6,130 nucleotides of DNA. Origin: Aquisalimonas sp. GTDB lineage: Bacteria; Pseudomonadota; Gammaproteobacteria; Nitrococcales; Aquisalimonadaceae. Location of the stretch: the NCBI GenBank assembly GCA_007127625.1, contig SKYZ01000318.1, positions 1 through 6,130 on the forward strand. Direction: 5' to 3'. The position numbers and the translations under genes are program-made. Positions 1 to 5,718 of this stretch are shown piece by piece. Numbering within the stretch: position 1 is the stretch's first letter; every line of letters begins with the position of its first letter. The notes under the pieces are model-generated. The model was not told the origin of the DNA and did no database searches. It saw only the letters and a list, made by a program, of their open reading frames with translations.

Positions 1-148
1 CCGGCCTGGAGCTGAGCCTGACCCGCCCGGTGGATGAGCGCGTCACCGCCCTGGCGGACCGTCTGCAGCGCGCTCCAACGCTGCAGCCGGTCCGCCAGGG
101 CAGTGACACGCTCGTCCACCGGGCGGGTCAGGCTCAGCTCCAGGCCGG
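1..148. repeat. 70-bp inverted repeat with 8-nt centre inside cobN (fold-back)
   Basis: Arms 1-70 and 79-148 are reverse complements at 66 of 70 positions, around an 8-nt centre (71-78). The innermost 8 bp, CTGCAGCG / CGCTGCAG, pair perfectly. The mismatched pairs are 35/114, 41/108, 47/102 and 62/87. Read on the plus strand, 1-70 encodes the same peptide (…TRPVDERVTALADRLQR) that cobN encodes on the minus strand at residues 372-394, and all four differences are at silent third codon positions. The left edge is therefore a second, slightly diverged copy of a cobN segment in opposite orientation. The right arm fits the CobN reading, while the left arm interrupts it. An assembly or amplification chimera between strains, or a real inverted duplication, could both explain this. 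Confidence 0.9.
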
Positions 149-1259
149 TGCGCTCGTCGACCTCCGTGGGCCGGGAGACGGCCAGCACCATGGGCTGACT
201 GATCCCCTGGAGCTCCGGCATGGCGAGCTGGTAGTGCACCGAATCCCAGGGGATGCCGTCTTCGGACAGCAGCCACTCCGGCTCGGTGAGCCCACTCAGC
301 CGGATGCCCTTGATGACGGGCACATCCAGTTCGGTCAGCGCGGCGGTGGCGTCGCGACGGCCTTCGCCGCCGCCCACGGTGAAGTACTGCAGGCTCACCA
401 CCCCCGCCAGTTCCGCCGGCGCTGCCCGCTCGGCCAGGGTTTCCACCGCCTCGACACTGGCACCACCCCAGCGGGCAAGCACGGCGAAACACTGGATACC
501 ACGCTCTTCCAGCGCGGCGCAGGCGGCATCCAGCAGGTCCCGGTCACCGGGACGGTCGCCGTAGTCGGTATCCAGCAGGGCAACGGCGGGGCCGTCGTCC
601 AGATCCATGGCGTCCGCATCCGGGCTGGCGGTGCCGTGGCGATAGTAGCGGATGGTGTCACGGGGCCGGGGCTCCGGGACGTCCATGGACTCCCCCGCCT
701 CCGCCAGCAGCCAGCGGAACAGGCCGTCGATGTGTTGTGGACTGCGGCCCTGGTAGAAGGCACGCCCCGTCAGCCAGCCGGCCTGCTCCGCAAAGCGCTC
801 CTGCCGTTGGGCCAGGTGTTCACGGGGATCCTCGCCGGGGTCCGGGTTGAGGGTAAGCTCGGTGAGATCGTCATCGGAGAGCCCGTCCAGCACCCGTTCG
901 CCGCCCAGCCGGGAGAGCCGCGTGATCCGACGGTCACTGTTGATGGCCAGAATCGGCGCCTCGCCCGCCGGCGGCTCATGCCGCATCAACCGTTCCAGCC
1001 GCCCCACCTGGTCGCCGAACACGGCGGCCAGAAGCACCGCATCCGCCTCCTGCCACAGGGCCGCGACCTCGTCGTCGGCCTTACCGGCAAGCTGCTCCGG
1101 CGTACGCAGCACCACCTCATGGTCCTGATGGGCATCCAGGAACTCGTGCGCCCCGGCCGCCATTTCGGCGGCGGAGCGCTCGGAGACGATGCCGACGATG
1201 GTGCCGGCATGGGCCATGGCAGGGGCGAGCAGCACGCTGAGCAGGATCAGGCGGAGCAT
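1..1259 (-). CDS. cobN: CobN-family chelatase large subunit with signal peptide (5' part, runs off left edge)
   Basis: This frame is open from the ATG at 1257-1259 to the left edge (419 codons). CobN-family proteins are usually well over 1,000 residues, so this is only the N-terminal third. Classical CobN is the large subunit of the ATP-dependent cobaltochelatase that inserts cobalt into hydrogenobyrinic a,c-diamide; related CobN-like proteins such as HmuS accompany TonB receptors in heme uptake. Family-like segments are GPAVALLDTDYGD (223-235), a Gly-rich turn near 296-300, LDVPVIKGIRL (311-321), AMPELQGISQP (346-356) and LADRLQRWSAL (388-398). Residues 1-18 (MLRLILLSVLLAPAMAHA, then G) form a textbook Sec signal peptide, unexpected for cytoplasmic CobN. 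The start directly follows the btuB stop (TAAATG), with a GGGA motif 8 nt upstream, so translation is probably coupled. Residues after about 399 come from the fold-back repeat and should not be trusted. The family call is firm; the substrate and metal are not. Confidence 0.8.
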   Translation of the reverse strand, partial: MLRLILLSVLLAPAMAHAGTIVGIVSERSAAEMAAGAHEFLDAHQDHEVVLRTPEQLAGKADDEVAALWQEADAVLLAAVFGDQVGRLERLMRHEPPAGEAPILAINSDRRITRLSRLGGERVLDGLSDDDLTELTLNPDPGEDPREHLAQRQERFAEQAGWLTGRAFYQGRSPQHIDGLFRWLLAEAGESMDVPEPRPRDTIRYYRHGTASPDADAMDLDDGPAVALLDTDYGDRPGDRDLLDAACAALEERGIQCFAVLARWGGASVEAVETLAERAAPAELAGVVSLQYFTVGGGEGRRDATAALTELDVPVIKGIRLSGLTEPEWLLSEDGIPWDSVHYQLAMPELQGISQPMVLAVSRPTEVDERTGLELSLTRPVDERVTALADRLQRWSALQTVRQGGDALIHRAGQAQLQA

Positions 1260-3071
1260 TTAGCGGGTCCCGTAGCGGACGCTGAGGAAGGCGGTACGGC
1301 CGGCGGTCTGATAGTCAAATTCGCTGAAGCCGTTCCGTGCCGTGACGTAATCCGCGTCAAAGACGTTGTCGACGGTCAGGCGAGCGGACCAGTTACTCGC
1401 GAATTCCCAGCCGACGCGCGCATTCAGCAGACCGAAACCGGACAAGCGCTCGTCATTGTCGCTGTCGTTGTAGCGGTCACTCTGGGCGATACCGGACAAG
1501 CCGACAGAGAAGCTCCCGAAGGAGCGATCCACATCCAGGCGTGCACTGGCCGTGGACCGGCGACTGAGCCTGTTCCCGTCCCGAGTGCCATCATCACTGC
1601 TCCGCACTCTGGGATCCATTAGCGTACCCGCGGCCCGCAAATCCCACGGCCCGATGCGTGTTCCGGCTGCAGTCTCTATCCCCTGGATACGGGCACGGTC
1701 CACGTTCTCCGGGCCAGTGCCCGTATTCTGAATCAGGTCGTCCACGAACGTCTGGAACAGAGCCACGTCCCAGAAGCTGTGACCATACTGTCCGCGGAAA
1801 CCCAACTCCGCGGTCTGGGAGCGTTCAGGCGCGAGATCCGGGTTGCCGAACCCCGGGAAATACAGATCGTTGAAGGTCGGCGCGCGAAACGCGGTTCCGT
1901 AGCTCAGCCGCAGCCGATGATTGGCGTCCAGTGCCTGCCCGACAGCGACCGAACCGGTCACATGGTCCCCGAAGGCCTCGTTACTATCGAAGCGAGCACT
2001 GAACTGGATGTCCGCTTTGCCCAGACCGACCAGATACTGCGCAAAGGCGGCCCGATTGTCGCGCCGGTCTTCGTCATAATCGGTGGTACTGTCCACCTCA
2101 TCGCGGTGAAATTCCCCGCCAAGAATGACCTCGTTATTGCCCAGCATTAGCGAGTTTTCCAGACGCGCAGTGCGGGTACGCGTATCGAACACGGAATCGC
2201 CAAAGTCATCCCTGTTCTCCTGCTCGTCCCTACCCTCGCTTACCTGCAGGCGCGTGACTGCGCGGTCCGAGAGCGGGACCACCGCATTGGCCCCCACTGT
2301 CTGAATGACGAAGTCCGTGTCCCCGCCGTCGAACTCAGTGTTGCCGTGGGCACGGAACCCGAGCAGTCCGAGCTCGACCCCGTTTCCGAACCGATGAGAA
2401 ATGCGGCCAACGCCTGACGTGTTATAGAAGCCCTTGTCGTCACCATCCTCGCGAACCGCGGTGCCGTCGGTGTGAAAGTGGTTGGCACCCAGGCTCCAGG
2501 CGGTCCCGCCACTGCTACCGGCGAACCCTGCGCCGTACTCGTGGGAGCCGTGAGAACCGCTCCCGCCCTGGACCCAGTACTGGTCACGGTCACGCCCATC
2601 CGGCGTGAACCCCTGCACCACACCGCCCACGGCGTCAGCTCCGTACAGGGTGCCGCGCGGGCCGCGGACCAGTTCCACGCGATCCAGAAGCTGGGGCGGG
2701 ATGAACTGCCACGGCGCGCCGCCGCTGGTGGCCGAACGAACGCGGATGCCATCAATCAGCAAGACCGTGGATTCGCTGCCGGTGCCCCGGGTGTAGACAC
2801 TGGTGTTCTTGCCGAAACTGCCGTTGCTGACGAGATCGAAGCCGGGCTGCCCGCGGAGCGCATCGGACAATTCGCGCGGCTGCTGACGATCCAGGGTCTC
2901 GCGGTCGATGACGGTGACGGAGCTGAGACTCTCATCCACCGTCTGGGTAGACAGGGTAGGCGTCACCACCAGTGGGTTGAGCTGGATTGTGGATTCGTCA
3001 TCGGCGGCGGCCGCCAACGGGATCAGACACGCGGCCGCAACAGCGGCCTGGCGGGTTGAAACGATAAGCAT
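1260..3071 (-). CDS. btuB: Vitamin B12 TonB-dependent outer-membrane receptor BtuB
   Basis: A 603-residue TonB-dependent receptor, close to the size of E. coli BtuB, which moves cobalamin across the outer membrane using TonB energy. Residues 1-23 are a signal peptide with probable cleavage at AAAA/DDE. A TonB-box-like NPLVVTPT lies at 32-39. The plug domain (about 48-160) contains YTRGTGSESTVLLIDGIRV and RVELVRGPRGTLYGADAVGG, and a 22-strand-type barrel follows. Near the C-terminus, DNVFDADYVTARNG and YQTAGR resemble the end of known BtuB proteins. The start at 3069-3071 is chosen because it begins the signal peptide and has a strong AAGGGGA ribosome site (3078-3084) 6 nt upstream; the longer frame runs back through the riboswitch. 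The last residue is Arg, not the usual aromatic. The upstream cobalamin riboswitch supports B12 over siderophore as substrate. cobN follows with no gap. Confidence 0.93.
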   Translation of the reverse strand: MLIVSTRQAAVAAACLIPLAAAADDESTIQLNPLVVTPTLSTQTVDESLSSVTVIDRETLDRQQPRELSDALRGQPGFDLVSNGSFGKNTSVYTRGTGSESTVLLIDGIRVRSATSGGAPWQFIPPQLLDRVELVRGPRGTLYGADAVGGVVQGFTPDGRDRDQYWVQGGSGSHGSHEYGAGFAGSSGGTAWSLGANHFHTDGTAVREDGDDKGFYNTSGVGRISHRFGNGVELGLLGFRAHGNTEFDGGDTDFVIQTVGANAVVPLSDRAVTRLQVSEGRDEQENRDDFGDSVFDTRTRTARLENSLMLGNNEVILGGEFHRDEVDSTTDYDEDRRDNRAAFAQYLVGLGKADIQFSARFDSNEAFGDHVTGSVAVGQALDANHRLRLSYGTAFRAPTFNDLYFPGFGNPDLAPERSQTAELGFRGQYGHSFWDVALFQTFVDDLIQNTGTGPENVDRARIQGIETAAGTRIGPWDLRAAGTLMDPRVRSSDDGTRDGNRLSRRSTASARLDVDRSFGSFSVGLSGIAQSDRYNDSDNDERLSGFGLLNARVGWEFASNWSARLTVDNVFDADYVTARNGFSEFDYQTAGRTAFLSVRYGTR

Positions 3072-3087
3072 TGTAAGTCCCCTTCTG

Positions 3088-3104
3088 CCGTGCCACCCGC
3101 ACGG
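3088..3104 (-). promoter_or_regulatory. Small hairpin just upstream of the btuB ribosome site
   Basis: On the transcribed strand CCGTGC and GCACGG (6 bp) enclose a GGGTG loop and end about 3 nt before the AAGGGGA ribosome site. It could affect ribosome access or take part in riboswitch output. Only the inverted repeat is seen; the role is inferred. Confidence 0.4.
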
Positions 3105-3176
3105 ACTTGATGTGGTTATCGATTGGTGGCGCGTGCGGCGGGGTTTCACAGGGCGGCGGGACGCGAGGCGGGTCTG

Positions 3177-3225
3177 CCGGCCTGTGCGTCGCCCTCCGCA
3201 ACGCGCGGCATACCCGGCAGGCCGG
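3177..3225 (-). promoter_or_regulatory. Candidate riboswitch expression platform (competing stem)
   Basis: In the btuB leader, CCGGCCTG (3218-3225), which includes part of the 3' strand of the riboswitch closing stem, can instead pair with CAGGCCGG (3177-3184), 8 bp. The enclosed 33 nt can form a further stem GCGTTGC / GCGACGC with loop GGAGG. This stem and the riboswitch P1 stem cannot coexist, as expected of a ligand-controlled switch. No U-run follows, so a standard intrinsic terminator is not supported. Translational or Rho-dependent control is possible. The pairing is seen; its use is inferred. Confidence 0.4.
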
Positions 3226-3430
3226 TCTACGGGCTGATGAGCGGGGTGAGGGTTCATCCCTGGGCGACCGCCTTCCCGTGCGTCATGCACAGTGGCTGTG
3301 TAGCCGCCTTTGACTCAAACACCGTTGCGGGGGCAGCGCCGGACTGGGGCCGCATGCCAGGGCTGGCGGGCCGGTACCGGCTTCCCGTTTCATCCCGACG
3401 CCGCATTCGGGCACGGCGAGGGACACCTGC
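3217..3430 (-). promoter_or_regulatory. Cobalamin riboswitch upstream of btuB
   Basis: A B12-sensing RNA leader of about 214 nt, matching the cobalamin riboswitch family by its conserved blocks read on the minus strand. These are GATGAAACGGGAAGCCGGT (3376-3394), GGCGCTGCCCCCGCAACGGT (3321-3340), the B12 box GCCACTG (3290-3296), CACGGGAAGGCGG (3270-3282) and the 3' block AGCCCGTAGACCGGCCTGCC. The closing stem P1 is GCAGG (3426-3430) with CCTGC (3217-3221). In this family adenosylcobalamin binding usually switches off the downstream gene, here btuB and, by direct linkage, cobN. The btuB ATG lies about 145 nt beyond the aptamer. Confidence 0.93.
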
Positions 3431-3442
3431 TGGGAGACGGGC

Positions 3443-3471
3443 AAGCTAGCAAGGGGGTGGTGTCGAGTCAA
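3443..3471 (-). promoter_or_regulatory. Sigma70-like promoter of btuB-cobN
   Basis: Read on the minus strand, TTGACT (3466-3471, five of six consensus bases) is followed after exactly 17 nt by TAGCTT (3443-3448, three of six). The predicted transcript begins near 3436, only a few bases before the riboswitch closing stem. This placement strongly supports the call despite a weak -10 element. Confidence 0.65.
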
Positions 3472-3489
3472 ATCGGCGAGTTCGTGCCG

Positions 3490-3523
3490 GCAGGCGCAAC
3501 CGCGGACCTGAAGGTCCGCCTGC
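3490..3523. repeat. Strong stem-loop upstream of the btuB promoter
   Basis: GCGGACCT (3502-3509) and AGGTCCGC (3512-3519) form a perfect 8-bp stem around a 2-nt centre. An overlapping alternative pairs GCAGGCG (3490-3496) with CGCCTGC (3517-3523). It sits just upstream of the btuB -35 element. It may insulate btuB from cbiB-cobC readthrough or be a repetitive extragenic element. There is no U-run on either side. Confidence 0.5.
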
Positions 3524-3565
3524 GTCCGATCTGCAGGCCAGGAGAACCTATCTAGAGGCTGTCAT

Positions 3566-3585
3566 GGTGGAGCGAAAGGTCCACC
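3566..3585. repeat. Short extragenic stem-loop
   Basis: GGTGGA (3566-3571) and TCCACC (3580-3585) flank the loop GCGAAAGG, followed by CTACAA, the same end as the neighbouring REP-like arm. It looks like a member of a dispersed palindromic family, but family membership cannot be tested from one copy. Confidence 0.45.
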
Positions 3586-3608
3586 CTACAAGCTGAGCGA
3601 GAGAGCCC

Positions 3609-3678
3609 GTGGGAGCGACGTCAGTCGCGATATTGCAGCGTACACGGCTGCGGCCGTCGCGACTCACGTCGCTCCTAC
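3609..3678. repeat. REPIN-like inverted pair of REP sequences
   Basis: Two 23-nt arms in opposite orientation (3609-3631 and 3656-3678) match at 20 of 23 positions and share the core GGAGCGACGT…AGTCGCGA. They enclose a 24-nt centre. This core, read as TTGTAGGAGCGACGT, resembles repetitive extragenic palindromes common in gammaproteobacteria, usually mobilised by RAYT transposases. No RAYT gene is in this window. The right arm contains the cobC stop codon (TAG, 3675-3677). As RNA it would form a long stem that could protect the 3' end of the cbiB-cobC message. Confidence 0.7.
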
Positions 3679-4682
3679 AAGGTGGGGGCGTGGCGGGTTC
3701 TTGCCAACGCATGGTCCAGGCGCTCCAGGGCCGTGGTGTCCGGAGGCAGACCGAAGCGCAGTGCCGCCGGTTGGTGGAACAGCCGGACCAGCACACCCTG
3801 GCTTGCCAGCTCATTGCGGATGGTCGCCGCCTGCGGATGCGGGCAGTAACGGAACAGTGAAGTGCCCCCGGTGGGGGGTAGCCCATGGCGCTCCAGCACG
3901 CTGTCCAGCGCCCCGGCGGCGTCGGCCAGCCAGTGCCGCGCCTCGGTCTGCCAGGCCGTGTCGGTCAGGGCCCGGGCCATGAGCCAGCGGGTGGGGTGGC
4001 TGACCGCCCAGGGGCCCAGCGCCTGGTCCAGCGCCTGACAGACGGACTGCGGCCCCAGCACCAGACCACCCCGCAAACCGGCAAGGCCGAAGAACTTGCC
4101 CAGGGAGCGCAGCACCAGGAGTCCGTCACGGTCGGCCCAGGGTGCGAGGCTGACGGTGGGGGTCGGATCGACGAACGCCTCGTCCACCACCAGCCAGCCG
4201 CCGCGGGCGGCCAGGGTCGCGTGCCAGTCCAGGAGCCGGTCCACGGGCAGTGCCAGTCCGGTGGGATTGTTCGGATGGATCCAGACCAGCACATCCAGGG
4301 CGGCCACCTGGGCGTCCACTTCGTCGTGGGCGACGGGGACCACCGTGTGCCCGGCCTGCTCCCACCACCAGGCGTGCTCCGCGTAACCCGGCTCCGGCAC
4401 ACCAACCCGGCAGGCGGACCGCAACCACGGCAGCCCCTGAATGGCGGCCTGGCTACCCGCCACGGGCAGAGAGCCGGCAGGGTCCGGTGCGCCGGCCCAG
4501 CGGCGTGCAACGGCGTCGAGGCCGTCGTCCGCTTCGGGCAGTCGCTGCCAGACCTCGGTGGGCACGGACGGCACCGGCCAGGGTCGCGGGTTGATGCCCG
4601 TGGACAGGTCCAGCCAGTCGGCCACCGGTCTCTCGTAAAGGCGGGCGGCGCGGTTCAGCCGGCCGCCGTGGTCAGGGCCCAT
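3675..4682 (-). CDS. cobC: Threonine-phosphate decarboxylase (PLP-dependent)
   Basis: A 335-residue fold-type I PLP enzyme, called CobC in the aerobic pathway nomenclature and CobD in Salmonella. It decarboxylates L-threonine O-3-phosphate to (R)-1-amino-2-propanol O-2-phosphate, the cobalamin linker. Seen in order: DHGGRLNRAARLY (4-16), WLDLSTGINP (23-32), PVAGSQAAIQ (73-82), HPNNPTG (136-142), VVDEAF (165-170, Asp167 for the pyridine nitrogen), SLGKFFGLAGLR (193-204, Lys196 the likely Schiff-base lysine) and LRFGLP (308-313, Arg309 the likely phosphate/carboxylate ligand). The ATG at 4680-4682 is chosen because the family N-terminus (HGG…) begins right there; the longer frame upstream is antisense-like and Arg-rich. 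The gene overlaps the end of cbiB by 28 bp, so translation is probably coupled. The cbiB neighbour, which uses its product, separates it from histidinol-phosphate aminotransferase. The stop codon lies inside a REP-like arm. Confidence 0.92.
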   Translation of the reverse strand: MGPDHGGRLNRAARLYERPVADWLDLSTGINPRPWPVPSVPTEVWQRLPEADDGLDAVARRWAGAPDPAGSLPVAGSQAAIQGLPWLRSACRVGVPEPGYAEHAWWWEQAGHTVVPVAHDEVDAQVAALDVLVWIHPNNPTGLALPVDRLLDWHATLAARGGWLVVDEAFVDPTPTVSLAPWADRDGLLVLRSLGKFFGLAGLRGGLVLGPQSVCQALDQALGPWAVSHPTRWLMARALTDTAWQTEARHWLADAAGALDSVLERHGLPPTGGTSLFRYCPHPQAATIRNELASQGVLVRLFHQPAALRFGLPPDTTALERLDHALARTRHAPTL

Positions 4683-5587
4683 AGACCACCTCCGACAACA
4701 ATCAGCACAAGCCACAGCACGACCGCACGGCGTACCAGGCGGATCGCGCCGGCAATGGCTTCGGCACCGGGCACCGGGCCGACGCCGAGGTGCGGCCGCC
4801 TTTTCCAGCCACCGCGATAGGGGGCGTCCCCACCCAGCGTCACTCCGAGTGCGCCCGCGCCGGCCGCCATGACCGGCCCGGCATTGGGGCTCTCCCATGC
4901 CGGCGCCTGCGTCCGCCAGCAGCGCAGGGCCGCGACGGTCCGCCCCACCAATGCGTAACTCAGTGCCGTCAGGCGCGCCGGTATCCAGTTCAGCACGTCG
5001 TCGAACCGGGCGACGGAGCGCCCGAAACGGTCATAGCGCTCGGTACGATAGCCCCACATGGCGTCCAGGGTATTCACCAGGCGGTGCAGAATCACGCCGG
5101 GCAGCCCCGCCACCACGTACCAGAACAGACTGGCGAAAACCGCATCGGCGCCGTTCTCGAGAACGGACTCGACGGTGGCCGCCGCGACCCTGGGCTCATC
5201 CAGTTGCCCAGCATCACGGCTGACCAGCGCCGCCACGGCGGTACGTGCCGCCACCAGATTGCCGCCCGCAAGCGGCACGGCCACTGCCCGGGCGTGTTCG
5301 GCGAGGCTGCGCAGGCCCAGTGCCAGGTAGAGCACGACGGCCTCCAGCAGCAGCATCGGCACCACCGGGAGCATGCGCATGGCCAGCCACGTCAGTGCCG
5401 CCGGTGGCAGAACCAGCACCGCCGCGGCCAGCACGCCACGAGCAAAGGCCGACGCCCCGGAGCGGTTCAGGCGCCGTTCCGTTACCGCAGCGAGGTTGCC
5501 GAAAGCGACCAGGGGATGACCCCGGCGCGGCTCCCCCAGTGCGGCATCCAGCAGCACGGCGACGACACAGACGAGGGCAGTCAGCAT
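4655..5587 (-). CDS. cbiB: Adenosylcobinamide-phosphate synthase (membrane protein)
   Basis: A 310-residue integral membrane protein, CbiB in Salmonella and CobD in the aerobic pathway. It joins adenosylcobyric acid to aminopropanol phosphate, the product of the next gene. Family marks are LDAALGEPRRGHPLVAFG (13-30), ATVESVLENGADAVFASLFW (137-156), LPGVILHRLVNTLDAMWGY (162-180), FDDVLNWIPARLTAL (195-209) and WESPNAGPVMAAGAGALGV (231-249). Hydrophobic segments lie near 1-16, 48-70, 73-92, 152-170 and 287-306. The ATG at 5585-5587 starts the first membrane segment directly; no strong ribosome site is visible, and upstream residues of the longer frame are unlike the family. It is the first gene of a two-gene unit and lies divergently to cobT. 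Confidence 0.93.
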   Translation of the reverse strand: MLTALVCVVAVLLDAALGEPRRGHPLVAFGNLAAVTERRLNRSGASAFARGVLAAAVLVLPPAALTWLAMRMLPVVPMLLLEAVVLYLALGLRSLAEHARAVAVPLAGGNLVAARTAVAALVSRDAGQLDEPRVAAATVESVLENGADAVFASLFWYVVAGLPGVILHRLVNTLDAMWGYRTERYDRFGRSVARFDDVLNWIPARLTALSYALVGRTVAALRCWRTQAPAWESPNAGPVMAAGAGALGVTLGGDAPYRGGWKRRPHLGVGPVPGAEAIAGAIRLVRRAVVLWLVLIVVGGGLWALTTAAG

Positions 5588-5638
5588 GGCATCATGGGCA
5601 CGCAAGTTCGTGAAAAGCGGGTAGTCTACGCGTTCCAG

Positions 5639-5659
5639 AGCCGGGACCCGAACCCGGCT
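5639..5659. promoter_or_regulatory. Dyad in the cbiB/cobT divergent region
   Basis: AGCCGGG (5639-5645) and CCCGGCT (5653-5659) form a perfect 7-bp dyad around ACCCGAA. Its right half touches the first base of the cobT -35 element. It could be an operator or a leader hairpin for cbiB. No riboswitch motifs are visible in 5588-5718. Confidence 0.3.
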
Positions 5660-5687
5660 TGACACCCGCGAGGCCCGGGCCGAAGAT
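5659..5687 (+). promoter_or_regulatory. Candidate promoter of cobT
   Basis: A perfect -35 hexamer TTGACA (5659-5664) is followed after 17 nt by GAAGAT (5682-5687, three of six -10 bases). Transcription would begin near 5694, giving a leader of about 25 nt. The spacer contains the palindrome GGCCCGGGCC. The -10 match is weak. Confidence 0.45.
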
Positions 5688-5718
5688 CGATCGCGCTCTT
5701 GGCAACGGGAATCCACCC

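Noticed and set aside
1..148. Diversity-generating retroelement template/variable repeat
   Set aside because: The copies are inverted, the four differences are silent and not adenine-directed, and there is no reverse transcriptase.
30..1622. Plus-strand open frame of 530 codons
   Set aside because: It is antisense to both cobN and btuB, crosses their junction and has no recognisable motif. Only its first codons resemble CobN, because of the fold-back repeat.
3072..3290. N-terminal extension of btuB to an ATG at 3290
   Set aside because: The extension runs through the riboswitch, starting at its B12 box, is Arg/Pro-rich, and would put 73 residues before the signal peptide. The ATG at 3071 has a good ribosome site.
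3490..3680. Intrinsic terminators or a CRISPR array in the gap
   Set aside because: None of the stems is followed by a U-run in either direction, and the palindromes differ from each other without regular spacing.
3885..4820. Plus-strand open frame of 311 codons
   Set aside because: It is antisense to cobC, Gly/Pro/Arg/Gln-rich, without motifs; an artefact of high G+C.
4683..4898. N-terminal extension of cobC inside cbiB
   Set aside because: It would overlap the C-terminal coding region of cbiB by over 200 bp with a non-family, Arg-rich peptide. The family start matches 4682.
4790..5662. Plus-strand open frame of 290 codons
   Set aside because: It is antisense to cbiB and lacks domain-like features or a ribosome site.
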